From the NCBI GenBank assembly GCA_963617965.1, contig CAVEQO010000023.1:1-38294 (forward strand): a stretch of DNA of 38,294 nt, read 5' to 3'. This DNA comes from UBA6382 sp963617965 (GTDB lineage: Bacteria > Bacteroidota > Bacteroidia > Bacteroidales > Bacteroidaceae). The notes below the pieces were generated by a model. That model had not been told where the DNA came from, did no database searches, and saw only the letters and a program-made list of their open reading frames with translations. Both the position numbers and the translations under genes were made by a program. Each line of letters opens with the position of its first letter. Position 1 is the stretch's first letter. Shown one piece after another: positions 1 through 7,340 of the stretch.

Positions 1-593
1 GCCTGACCTGCTCCGCTTATTCCTTCACGAACAAAGACCTTCTTGATAGTGATGAAGAAGACTCTCATGTCAACCCAAAATGAAATATGGTCTACATACC
101 ACACGTCGAGTTTGAACTTCTCCGTCCAACTGATAGCATTACGGCCGTGACATTGTGCCCATCCTGTAATGCCTGGCCGCACTTCGTGACGACGAGCTTG
201 CTCTTTGCTGTATAGGGGAAGATATTGTGGAAGTAGCGGACGTGGTCCAATGAGCGACATATCGCCTTTCAGCACGTTCCATAATTGTGGCAGTTCATCA
301 ATACTGGTAGAGCGGACGAAGCGACCAACAGGGGTTAAACGCTGAGCATCGGAGAGTAACTTGCCGCTGTCATCGCGTTCGTCGGTCATTGTCTTGAACT
401 TGACCAGGCGGAAAATGTTGCTATCCTTTCCCGGCCTTTCCTGAAAGAAGAATGCCCCCGCGCCCTTATTGGCAAAATGGAGCCATGCCGTCACAACTAA
501 AAGTATCGGTGAAAGACATATCAGCGCAAGAAGGGAACAAACAAAGTCAATTGCTCTCTTCAGATAGTTACGATAGATACCCGTTGGCTTCAC
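1..593 (-). CDS. Sugar transferase, exopolysaccharide initiation (partial)
   Basis: Translating the minus strand gives about 197 residues of a bacterial sugar transferase (WcaJ/WbaP C-terminal type). This membrane enzyme loads the first sugar phosphate onto undecaprenyl phosphate to start capsule or exopolysaccharide repeat units. One hydrophobic segment lies near the N terminus (FVCSLLALICLSPILLVV). It is followed by the family motifs QERPGK, FRLVKFKTMTDERD, TSIDELPQLWNVLKGDMSLIGPRP, RPGITGWAQ and LDVWYVD. The start is a GTG at 593 after an in-frame TAA, with GGAG just upstream; no ATG is available. The gene runs off the left edge, but the usual C-terminal motif (VREGIS) is already present, so only a few residues should be missing. 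The family assignment is firm; the sugar is unknown. A hairpin and a 6S-like RNA lie upstream. Confidence 0.9.
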   Translation of the reverse strand, partial: MKPTGIYRNYLKRAIDFVCSLLALICLSPILLVVTAWLHFANKGAGAFFFQERPGKDSNIFRLVKFKTMTDERDDSGKLLSDAQRLTPVGRFVRSTSIDELPQLWNVLKGDMSLIGPRPLLPQYLPLYSKEQARRHEVRPGITGWAQCHGRNAISWTEKFKLDVWYVDHISFWVDMRVFFITIKKVFVREGISGAGQ

Positions 594-618
594 GTCTCCA
601 TTCGTCAGTTAGCCTGCC

Positions 619-680
619 AGACACCCAGACGCAAGCGTGAATCTTTCTTTTCGTAACTACATAAAGAAAGCGGGGTGTCT
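619..680 (-). promoter_or_regulatory. Two-part stem-loop in the leader of the sugar transferase
   Basis: Two perfect 8-bp inverted repeats are nested. The outer pair is AGACACCC (619-626) with GGGTGTCT (673-680). The inner pair is CTTTCTTT (643-650) with AAAGAAAG (663-670), around a 12-nt loop. In minus-strand RNA the structure ends about 25 nt before the GTG start. There is no U-tract after it, so it looks like a 5' UTR structure and not a terminator. Its function is not known. Confidence 0.45.
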
Positions 681-706
681 CACCTCTGCTCGTCGTACTA
701 TTAGGT

Positions 707-893
707 CCTAGGAAAACCTCACAAATAACAAACAGACATTGACACCCACGCCGTTGGTATATAGCACCGCTCCCAAAAGGTGTGCATAGACGGCATGGTT
801 AGCCGTCGGCACACCACCGGGAGAGCATATCCATACCTACCCGTAGTATCTACCTCTGCAGTGTATCTGATTTGGGTTATTGAGTTTCCTAGG
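707..893 (-). ncRNA. ssrS: Rod-shaped structured RNA, 6S RNA candidate
   Basis: About 187 nt fold back as one long imperfect hairpin. The ends are CCTAGG at 888-893 and 707-712. Further pairing is seen for GGAAA/TTTTCC, CTCA/TGAG, ATAA/TTAT, CAGA/TCTG, GGTAT/ATACC, GCTC-TCCC/GGGAGC, GGTGTGC/GCACACC and GACGGC/GCCGTC. A mostly unpaired middle (about 750-765 opposite 840-862) contains a small GTAG-ATA-CTAC hairpin. A closing stem, an open central bubble and a long terminal stem at this length are the layout of 6S RNA, which binds RNA polymerase. A good minus-strand promoter ends just before 893. The call rests on shape, length and promoter; I did not recognise a conserved 6S primary sequence. 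A leader of the downstream polysaccharide operon is the alternative. Confidence 0.45.
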
Positions 894-895
894 TT

Positions 896-925
896 CAATA
901 GTACCAAACACAAAGCGTTAGCAAA
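896..925 (-). promoter_or_regulatory. Bacteroidota-type promoter for the 6S-like RNA
   Basis: On the minus strand TTTG (922-925) is followed after 18 nt by TACTATTG (896-903). This differs from the TAnnTTTG -7 box at one base. The predicted transcript start falls at about 889-893, exactly where the rod-shaped RNA begins. The opposite strand lacks a matching -33 box, which sets the strand. Confidence 0.5.
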
Positions 926-1130
926 CACTTTCCAATCATGTAGTGCTCCCTCCCTGTAGCCGCTCCGACCTCTTGCGAAGTCGGCACGGCGTGAGTTAGC
1001 GAATGCGAAAATAGCAAAAAGTTTTGAAACCAATCAGAATTGCTCTAAATTTTCTGCAATTTAGCAACGAAATTACTGGTTGTTAATGCGCTAATTTTTA
1101 GAACACCCCACAAACAAAATTTATTCAACC
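904..1130. other. Noncoding stretch with a GC-rich hairpin and weak promoter
   Basis: No credible gene is seen between the 6S-like RNA and the histidine decarboxylase. A strong hairpin occupies about 959-990 (GCCG/CGGC outside CCGAC/GTCGG). On the minus strand TATTTTCG (1006-1013) resembles a -7 box, with only a weak TTGG upstream. The open frames here (719-1033 and 1045-1248, minus) have no recognisable protein features. A run of eight G lies at 1190-1197, to the right of the terminator. Confidence 0.4.
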
Positions 1131-1159
1131 AAAAAAAGAAGGGTTTATAAAAGACCTTC
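1131..1159 (-). terminator. Intrinsic terminator, probably for the histidine decarboxylase
   Basis: On the minus strand GAAGG (1155-1159) pairs with CCTTC (1138-1142) and is followed at once by seven T (1131-1137). It lies about 205 nt past the stop of the decarboxylase gene and would leave a long 3' UTR. The stem is short. Confidence 0.45.
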
Positions 1160-1364
1160 CTTGCACGTTCCCTTACATGTTGTCTGTTAGGGGGGGGCGT
1201 CGTAATCGGCATTTTCCTTTTTATGTCTGTCGGCAACGTGCTCCACATGGCTGCGGTGCGTTGCGCTATCTTGGCGCAGAAGCCGGGAAAAGACCGTCCT
1301 GAAAGGAAAAAAGCTTGGGATGGCGGCAGACGAATGTTCCGTTGCCGTTTGTAGCCGCACTCCG

Positions 1365-2609
1365 TTATTGACCGTTGCGCTTCATCTCGCTCCTGAGGTC
1401 GGCAATGAAAGAATCTATAGCTTCTTTCGTGACGTGCTGCATCACGACTATATGCGAGACTTTCTGACCGAAAGCTTCCCCACAGGCAAGGTTGTATTTG
1501 TTGACTATCCTGTCAGACGGGCGGCGGAATATTACGGTGTTGCTGTATCTGTTGTTCCATACCGGCCACTGCAAGTCTTTCAGCTCAGACATGAGGTAAC
1601 CGGTATTTTCAAGCAATTGCCTTGCCTGTTCTGTCCATCCGTCATCGCCCACAGTCTTGACAAGCCACCAGAACTTAAGAGGCTCGACACCCGAGCGCGA
1701 GCAGTTTATCATGCGCATATTGGCATTCAGGTACGGGACATCAAACGAGGTCTGGTCGTTGTATACGCTGCGCGAGGTAATGAACAGCCCGCACGGGCTG
1801 TCAATTCCGAAAAATTTATGACCGCTTACGCTGATGGACTCAAATCCCGCTTCTCTGCAGTCCACAAGATCCCTGTAGTCAGTGAAAGGGAGATATCCGC
1901 CGAAAAGAGCCGCGTCTACATGACGGTACACTTCCAGACCTTCATGGCGCGCCAAAACACGGTTAAGCGCGACCCGGTCGTCAATGGCGCCTTTGAGCGT
2001 TGACCCCATGGCGTATATCATCAGACAAGGGCGTGCCGTATCAAGTACACTTTCCAAGGAGTCGGGTATCATTCTCCCCATGCTGTCGCTTTTCACAAGA
2101 CGGACATCAAGGTGCTGGAGGTCGCAAAGCCGATAATTGCTGTAGTGGGCTTCGTCGGAGACATAGACGACCGGCATTTTGCCTGTTTTTCTTTTGAGAA
2201 CATTCGCGCCAAAGTAGATACCGTGGTTGTTCCCGTCAGTGCCGCTCATGGTGACAAGCCCCCACGTGTCGTTTTTGCAAAAGCCGTACTTCGGAGCGAA
2301 GTACTCTATCACCTCGCGTTCAAAGTCCAGCGTGGAGGCAGAGTTGTCTCCCCCTGCAAAAGGGTCACCCGCATTGTTGACTATCACTGACTCCAGATTG
2401 TTGCCGACATACCACTCATAGAAGCCGTGCAGCTTTATATCGTTGTTTCCCGGATAGCCAAGGGACATCCTGTTTTTGGCAACACACCCCTTTGCCCAAC
2501 TGTCAAGTTTCCCAAAGCCAGACGTAACAGCTGTCTGGGCGTGCGAGACCGCACAACCGGATATGGCCAACACCAATGCTGCCAAATTTCCCAAAATACC
2601 TGCTTTCAT
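1365..2609 (-). CDS. hdc: Exported histidine decarboxylase (PLP-dependent)
   Basis: This is a group II PLP-dependent decarboxylase most like the bacterial histidine decarboxylases, which turn histidine into histamine and CO2. Visible motifs are SGTDGNNHGIYFGANVL (about 122-138), DEAHYSNYR (H155), HVDAALFGGYLPF (D232), SGHKFFGIDSPCG with the Schiff-base lysine K265, and a C-terminal IFRRPSDRI...HIVVMQH block. It is 414 residues, slightly longer than the usual 380 or so because of an N-terminal MKAGILGNLAALVLAISGC. That segment has a lipobox (ISGC, C19) and also a possible signal-peptidase I site (SHA-Q). Export is unusual for this family. The ATG at 2609 was chosen because it puts the hydrophobic segment at the very N terminus; an upstream start at 2654 would bury it. 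Substrate specificity is inferred from motif similarity. The gene diverges from dsbD. Confidence 0.78.
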   Translation of the reverse strand: MKAGILGNLAALVLAISGCAVSHAQTAVTSGFGKLDSWAKGCVAKNRMSLGYPGNNDIKLHGFYEWYVGNNLESVIVNNAGDPFAGGDNSASTLDFEREVIEYFAPKYGFCKNDTWGLVTMSGTDGNNHGIYFGANVLKRKTGKMPVVYVSDEAHYSNYRLCDLQHLDVRLVKSDSMGRMIPDSLESVLDTARPCLMIYAMGSTLKGAIDDRVALNRVLARHEGLEVYRHVDAALFGGYLPFTDYRDLVDCREAGFESISVSGHKFFGIDSPCGLFITSRSVYNDQTSFDVPYLNANMRMINCSRSGVEPLKFWWLVKTVGDDGWTEQARQLLENTGYLMSELKDLQWPVWNNRYSNTVIFRRPSDRIVNKYNLACGEAFGQKVSHIVVMQHVTKEAIDSFIADLRSEMKRNGQ

Positions 2610-2727
2610 TATTTGCTGCTTGTTATGCGTCCGCCACTCTCCGCCCGGCTTCAACCGTCACATCACGAGAAGCGCAATAAAGACGCCCCGTATGCCGTTT
2701 TGCCTGGCGGCACTGCAAACCACAGCA

Positions 2728-2735
2728 CAAAGTTA
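2728..2735 (-). promoter_or_regulatory. -7 box upstream of the histidine decarboxylase
   Basis: Minus-strand TAACTTTG matches TAnnTTTG exactly. The -33 region has only a weak TGTG. The transcript would start near 2721, giving a leader of about 110 nt. The intergenic region 2610-2951 holds this box, the divergent dsbD promoter and a dsbD leader hairpin, and nothing else I can support. Confidence 0.5.
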
Positions 2736-2854
2736 ATGATTGCGGGCCACATTCATCACAGTTCTTGACGAAAATTTGCGGAGGACCAGCCCGTTTCCTT
2801 CCTTTCAAGGCAACAAAACAGGCGAGGTTTGCCCCGCAAGCGTTGAAAATGTGC

Positions 2855-2862
2855 TAATTTTG
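2855..2862 (+). promoter_or_regulatory. -7 box for dsbD
   Basis: TAATTTTG matches the Bacteroidota -7 consensus. A TTTG at 2828-2831 lies 23 nt upstream, slightly farther than usual. The predicted leader is about 84 nt and contains the hairpin at 2891-2918. Confidence 0.5.
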
Positions 2863-2890
2863 CATGGTGGTAACAACCCAAAAGGCATGT

Positions 2891-2918
2891 CACGCCGCAC
2901 GGTCTTGTGCTGGGCGTG
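2891..2918 (+). promoter_or_regulatory. GC-rich hairpin in the dsbD leader
   Basis: CACGCC-GCAC (2891-2900) pairs with GTGC (2907-2910) and GGCGTG (2913-2918), with a TG bulge and a six-base loop. It ends about 33 nt before the chosen ATG. No U-tract follows, so it is not a terminator. An in-frame GTG at 2907 lies inside the stem, which argues against it as the start. Confidence 0.4.
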
Positions 2919-2951
2919 GCGGACGCCGACAACAATCAGTTATACAAATCC

Positions 2952-4967
2952 ATGTCAATTAGAAAGTTTTTAATCCTGTTGGCTGTTCTGCTGGTTTCCA
3001 GCGCATGCCGTGCGCAGTTTGCAGAGCCGGTTTCATTTGCCGTGAAGCAGAAGCGGACAACCGACAGCACCATCACTCTGGAGTTTCACGGTTCAATAGA
3101 TCCCGAATGGCATGTTTACTCAACGGAAAAAACAAACGGAGGTCCAACACCTGCCACTTTCAACACAGACAAGGCAAAAGGCATAAGAAAGAGCGGAAGC
3201 TTGCGCGCTGTTGGCAAGGCACAGCGCAAGTATGACGACATTTTCGGCATGGAAGTAAGTTATTTCGAGAATGCCTGCACGTTTGAACAAGACCTTGTCA
3301 TAACGGAACGGCAGTATTCGCTGTCAGGCTATTTGGAATACGGCGCATGCAGCGACAGGAACTGCATGCCTCCGACAAGCGTGGACGTGAACGTTGCCGG
3401 ACATGACGGTCCTGTTGCCAAAGACAACGGAACGGCAGGTGCCACAGAGCAAGCAAAGAATACCGAAGTTCCAGCCGACACGGCTTCCGGTGACACCTCC
3501 GCAACGTCTGTCCTGCCCGCCAGTTCAGGTATGGACGACAGTTTGTGGGGCGACGTAAGCACACGGCTGAAACAACTGAACGGCGAGGCCCGGAAGACCG
3601 CAGAAAACGACACTACCCTCCTTTGGCTGTTTGTCATGGGGCTGACTGGCGGCATCATTGCCCTGTTTACCCCGTGCGTATGGCCAATAATACCCATGAC
3701 GGTGAGTTTCTTCCTCAAACGTGCCGAAAAAAAGAGCCGCGGTATCAGAGATGCTGTAACATACGGTCTCAGCATAATACTGATATACGTCACGCTGGGC
3801 ATCATCATCACTGTGGCCTTTGGGGCCAATGCGCTCAACGCCCTGTCGACAAACGCCTATGTAAACGTGTTCTTCTGCCTGATGCTGATAGTCTTCGGTG
3901 TGAGTTTTCTCGGTTTTTTCGAAATTACGCTACCGTCTTCGTGGAGCAACAGGACGGACGAGAAAGCCCGGAACAGTTCCGGAATGATAAGCATTTTCGT
4001 CATGGCATTCACTCTGGCACTGGTTTCGTTTTCGTGTACCGGTCCCATAATAGGCTTCATGCTGGTGGAGGTTGCCTCGGTTGGCAACATTCTGGGGCCG
4101 TGCGTGGGAATGCTGGGGTTTGCCATAGCCCTTGCCCTGCCGTTCACGCTGTTTGCCCTGTTCCCCACCCTGCTGAAAAAAGCCCCCAAGAGCGGCAGCT
4201 GGATGAACACAGTGAAAGTCGTTCTGGGATTCGTGGAAATCGCCTTTGCCCTCAAGTTCCTTTCGGTTGCAGACCTTGCGTACGGCTGGGGTATACTTGA
4301 CCGTGATGTCTTCCTGATTGTGTGGACGCTGCTTGCCGTCACGTTGGCTCTCTACCTGTTCGGAGCAATAAGGTTGCCCATAGACGGCGGGGCGAAGAGC
4401 AAGCGTTCTGTGACCAAAACGATTCTGGGGCTTGCGTGTTCGGCGGCAGTTCTGTACATGACACCCGGAATCTTCGGAAAACCCCTGCCGGCCATCAGTG
4501 CATTCACGCCGCCCATGTACACACAACACATAAGGCTGTTCAAATACAACAGCGTCGAGGCTGCCTTCAAGGACTATGACGAGGGTATGAAATATGCGCG
4601 GAAACACAATATGCCGGTTCTGATAGACTTCACCGGGTACGGTTGCGTAAACTGCCGGGAAATGGAACAGAAAGTGTGGAACGACCCTCAGGTGGCGCAA
4701 ATACTGAAAGAGAAAATAGTGCTGATTTCCCTTTATGTGGATGACAGGACACCGTTGCCAGACAAGCTGAGGATTACGGAGAACGGGAAGACCACTACCC
4801 TGCGTACGGTCGGTGACAAATGGAGTTTTCTGCAGAGGACACGATTTGGCGCAAATGCGCAGCCTTTCTACGTGTTGTGCAGTCCTGACGGGACACCCGT
4901 ACAACCCTCGTATGGCTTTGACACAGACCCACGTCATTTTGTCACGTTTCTCAAGAAAGCCCTCTAA
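2952..4967 (+). CDS. dsbD: Thiol:disulfide interchange protein DsbD
   Basis: DsbD carries electrons from cytoplasmic thioredoxin across the inner membrane to periplasmic disulfide isomerases and cytochrome c maturation proteins. At 671 residues all three modules are present. A signal peptide (MSIRKFLILLAVLLVSSACR) precedes the periplasmic alpha domain with its cysteine pair in YGACSDRNCMPP. The central membrane domain starts near residue 225 (FTPCVWPIIPMTVSFF and, later, SCTGPIIGFML carry the two redox cysteines). The C-terminal thioredoxin-like domain has GCVNC at about 563-567. The ATG at 2952 starts directly at the signal peptide; an upstream in-frame GTG at 2907 would not. A linker rich in Ala, Thr and Asp joins the alpha domain to the membrane domain. 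It diverges from hdc and is probably monocistronic. Confidence 0.93.
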   Translation: MSIRKFLILLAVLLVSSACRAQFAEPVSFAVKQKRTTDSTITLEFHGSIDPEWHVYSTEKTNGGPTPATFNTDKAKGIRKSGSLRAVGKAQRKYDDIFGMEVSYFENACTFEQDLVITERQYSLSGYLEYGACSDRNCMPPTSVDVNVAGHDGPVAKDNGTAGATEQAKNTEVPADTASGDTSATSVLPASSGMDDSLWGDVSTRLKQLNGEARKTAENDTTLLWLFVMGLTGGIIALFTPCVWPIIPMTVSFFLKRAEKKSRGIRDAVTYGLSIILIYVTLGIIITVAFGANALNALSTNAYVNVFFCLMLIVFGVSFLGFFEITLPSSWSNRTDEKARNSSGMISIFVMAFTLALVSFSCTGPIIGFMLVEVASVGNILGPCVGMLGFAIALALPFTLFALFPTLLKKAPKSGSWMNTVKVVLGFVEIAFALKFLSVADLAYGWGILDRDVFLIVWTLLAVTLALYLFGAIRLPIDGGAKSKRSVTKTILGLACSAAVLYMTPGIFGKPLPAISAFTPPMYTQHIRLFKYNSVEAAFKDYDEGMKYARKHNMPVLIDFTGYGCVNCREMEQKVWNDPQVAQILKEKIVLISLYVDDRTPLPDKLRITENGKTTTLRTVGDKWSFLQRTRFGANAQPFYVLCSPDGTPVQPSYGFDTDPRHFVTFLKKAL

Positions 4968-4984
4968 GGCAGAAGAAAAATCAC

Positions 4985-4992
4985 TATCTTTG
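4985..4992 (+). promoter_or_regulatory. -7 box for glyS
   Basis: TATCTTTG matches TAnnTTTG. No clear -33 TTTG is seen. The predicted start near 4999 gives a leader of about 106 nt that contains the nested helices at 5007-5066. Confidence 0.5.
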
Positions 4993-5006
4993 CAACAAGA
5001 TTGACG

Positions 5007-5066
5007 AAAGCAAATGTTCCAGTGACCGAAGGGCACTCCTTCACAAGGTGGGAACTCCCATGCTTT
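5007..5066 (+). promoter_or_regulatory. Nested-helix leader of glyS, candidate cis-regulatory RNA
   Basis: Four helices are nested inside each other: AAAGCA 5007-5012 with TGCTTT 5061-5066, GTTCC 5016-5020 with GGAAC 5051-5055, ACC 5025-5027 with GGT 5047-5049, and GAAGG 5028-5032 with CCTTC 5038-5042. A competing hairpin GGGAACTCCC (5050-5059) overlaps the second helix, so two states are possible. It lies between the glyS promoter and the start codon. It does not match a T-box that I know. Regulation of glycyl-tRNA synthetase is inferred from position only. Confidence 0.4.
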
Positions 5067-5104
5067 TGCTGACATATTTACACAAACAATAAAACAGGAC
5101 AGTT

Positions 5105-6643
5105 ATGGCACAAGAAGACGTTTTCAAAAAAATCATATCCCACTGCAAGGAGTACGGGTTTGTCTTTCCGTCTAGCGATATCTATGACGGTCTCGGGGCT
5201 GTGTATGACTACGGGCAGAACGGTGTGGAGCTAAAGAACAACATAAAGCAATACTGGTGGAAAAGCATGGTTCTTCTCCACGACAACATTGTGGGAATTG
5301 ACAGCGCCATTTTCATGCATCCAACCGTGTGGAAAGCCTCGGGGCACGTGGATGCATTCAACGACCCCCTGATTGACAACAAGGATTCCAAGAAAAGATA
5401 CCGCGCCGATGTCCTTATAGAAGACCAGATAGGAAAGATTGAAGAAAAAATCCAGAAAGAAGTCGCCAAGGGACGCAAGAGATTCAAGGAGTCTTTTGAC
5501 GAAGAGCAGTTCCTTGCCACAAACAGCCGTGTGCTGGACCTCAAGAAGAAGAGAGACGAACTTCACGGAAGGTTCGCAAAGGCCATGGAAGCCAACGACC
5601 TTGAAGAACTCCGCCAAATCATTATTGACGAGGAGATCGTCTGCCCCATCAGCGGCACGCGCAATTGGACAGAGGTACGACAGTTCAACCTCATGTTCAA
5701 GACAGAGGTAGGCTCTACGGCCGACGGGGCTACAACAATTTACCTGCGCCCCGAAACGGCACAAGGTATTTTTGTGAACTACCGCAATGTGCAACAGACC
5801 GGCAGGATGAAACTGCCTTTTGGCATTGCACAGATAGGCAAGGCTTTCCGCAACGAGATTGTGGCGCGACAGTTCATCTTCAGAATGAGGGAATTCGAAC
5901 AGATGGAGATGCAGTACTTTGTCAAGCCAGGCACCGAAATCGAAAGTTTCAACAAGTGGAAGAAGATCCGCATGGCCTGGCATCAGGCCCTTGGTTTCGG
6001 GGCTGAGAACTACCGTTTCCACGACCATGAGAAACTTGCCCATTACGCAAACGCCGCGACCGACATAGAATTCCATATGCCGTTCGGGTTCAAGGAGATA
6101 GAAGGAATACACAGCCGCACCGACTTTGACCTGTCGCAACACCAGAAATACAGTGGAAAGAAACTGGAGTATTTCGATCCGGAAGACAACACCAGCTATG
6201 TGCCATATGTCATCGAGACCTCCATCGGCGTGGACCGGATGTTCCTGTCCGTGATGTGCCATTCATATGAGGAAGAAACTCTGGAAAACGGGGAAACACG
6301 TACGGTGCTGCATCTTCCGGCGGCTCTGGCCCCTGTAAAACTTGCGGTATTGCCGCTGGTAAAGAAAGACGGACTGCCGGAGAAAGCCCGGGAAATAATG
6401 GACGAGCTGAAATTCCATTTCAACTGCAAGTACGAAGAAAAGGACACTATCGGCAAGCGATACCGCAGAATGGATGCGATAGGCACACCGTATTGTATCA
6501 CGATAGACCATGACACGCTCAACGACAACACCGTGACGTTGCGTAACCGCGACACAATGGAACAGGTGCGTATCAACGCTTCCGACATACGGGCGACCTT
6601 GGAGGATAAAGTCAGCCTGAAATCCCTGCTTAAAAAAATCTGA
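5105..6643 (+). CDS. glyS: Glycine--tRNA ligase (single-chain class II)
   Basis: This enzyme joins glycine to tRNA-Gly. At 512 residues it is the single-chain alpha2 type found in Bacteroidota, eukaryotes and archaea, and not the two-subunit type of Proteobacteria. Visible are the N-terminal FVFPSSDIYDGLGAVYDYG, class II motif 2 around AFRNEIVARQFIFRMREFEQMEM, motif 3 in SIGVDRMFLSVM, and a C-terminal anticodon-binding domain (VKLAVLPLVKKDGLPEKA onward). A lysine/glutamate-rich, probably coiled segment at about 105-165 is inserted between motifs 1 and 2. The ATG at 5105 fits the usual N terminus (MAQEDVFKKI). The next gene starts 31 nt downstream and is probably co-transcribed. Confidence 0.95.
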   Translation: MAQEDVFKKIISHCKEYGFVFPSSDIYDGLGAVYDYGQNGVELKNNIKQYWWKSMVLLHDNIVGIDSAIFMHPTVWKASGHVDAFNDPLIDNKDSKKRYRADVLIEDQIGKIEEKIQKEVAKGRKRFKESFDEEQFLATNSRVLDLKKKRDELHGRFAKAMEANDLEELRQIIIDEEIVCPISGTRNWTEVRQFNLMFKTEVGSTADGATTIYLRPETAQGIFVNYRNVQQTGRMKLPFGIAQIGKAFRNEIVARQFIFRMREFEQMEMQYFVKPGTEIESFNKWKKIRMAWHQALGFGAENYRFHDHEKLAHYANAATDIEFHMPFGFKEIEGIHSRTDFDLSQHQKYSGKKLEYFDPEDNTSYVPYVIETSIGVDRMFLSVMCHSYEEETLENGETRTVLHLPAALAPVKLAVLPLVKKDGLPEKAREIMDELKFHFNCKYEEKDTIGKRYRRMDAIGTPYCITIDHDTLNDNTVTLRNRDTMEQVRINASDIRATLEDKVSLKSLLKKI

Positions 6644-6674
6644 GTCAAAGACATTACAAGCCCTCTTTATAATT

Positions 6675-7340
6675 ATGAGACGACACCCACTTTTCCTGTA
6701 TATGATTTTGATCGCATCGTCATTCTTGCTCTCGTGCAAGGACAGCGACGATGAGGGCAGCAACGAATTCTCCAATTGGAAAAGCCGCAATGAAGCGTAT
6801 TTCGAATCCGTGAGGAACAATGCTGTCAGCGAAATAAGAAAAGCCAAGAATCTCTATCAGGACGATTGGGCCCGGCACTGCGAATGGAGGGCCTACCAAA
6901 GCTATTCTTTGAGTCAGGGCACTACGGCAAACGGCATGTACGACTCCATTTACGTAAAAATCCTGAAAACAGGTGAAGGCAGCGGCTGTCCCCTTTCAAC
7001 AGACTCGGTGAGGGTGTTCTATGCAGGAAGGCTTATGCCGAGCGACAACTGGCCAGAGGGGATGCTGTTTGACCACAGCGGCCAATCAAATATAATGGAG
7101 AACATTTTCAACCACCAGACCGGTGCTCCGTCAGCGTTTCTCGTTTCCGGACAAGTCAGAGGCTTTGCAACGGCTTTGCAGTACATGCACATCGGAGACC
7201 TGTGGCAGATATACATACCGTGCAAACTGGGCTATGACAGCTCCGCAAGCGGTTCTGTACCGGCGTTCTCAACATTGGTGTTCAATGTGGAGTTGCTGCA
7301 GTATGCCAGAGCTGGCAACCGTCTTCCCGTATGGAACTAA
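6675..7340 (+). CDS. FKBP-type peptidyl-prolyl isomerase lipoprotein
   Basis: A 221-residue lipoprotein: the signal MRRHPLFLYMILIASSFLLSC has its lipobox cysteine at 21, followed by an acidic tether (KDSDDEG). The C-terminal half is FKBP-like. It includes DSVRVFYAGRLMPSDNWPEGMLFDHS, a VSGQVRGFATALQYMHIGDLWQIYIPCKLGYD block matching the FKBP core, and AFSTLVFNVELLQY at the end. It should catalyse proline isomerisation of proteins in the periplasm. A gene of this kind behind glyS is familiar in Bacteroidales. Its last 10 nt overlap the longest reading of folP. Confidence 0.88.
   Translation: MRRHPLFLYMILIASSFLLSCKDSDDEGSNEFSNWKSRNEAYFESVRNNAVSEIRKAKNLYQDDWARHCEWRAYQSYSLSQGTTANGMYDSIYVKILKTGEGSGCPLSTDSVRVFYAGRLMPSDNWPEGMLFDHSGQSNIMENIFNHQTGAPSAFLVSGQVRGFATALQYMHIGDLWQIYIPCKLGYDSSASGSVPAFSTLVFNVELLQYARAGNRLPVWN

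Noticed and set aside
707..893. tmRNA, RNase P RNA or SRP RNA
   Set aside because: I see no tag reading frame or CCA end, no conserved RNase P core such as GAAAGTCCGGGC, and no SRP GGAA-type tetraloop domain.
719..1033. Minus-strand frame of 104 codons across the 6S-like RNA
   Set aside because: It crosses the promoter and the strongly paired rod; the protein has no family features, so the RNA explains the sequence better.
1045..1248. Minus-strand frame of 67 codons
   Set aside because: It spans the predicted terminator and the G tract and has no recognisable feature.
1320..2003. Open frame of 227 codons on the + strand
   Set aside because: It is antisense to the histidine decarboxylase, whose motifs are clear, and it shows no domain.
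3930..5075. Minus-strand open frame of 381 codons
   Set aside because: It lies opposite dsbD and across the glyS leader; composition is that of a shadow frame.
5231..6262. Minus-strand open frame of 343 codons
   Set aside because: It lies entirely opposite glyS and has no recognisable motif.
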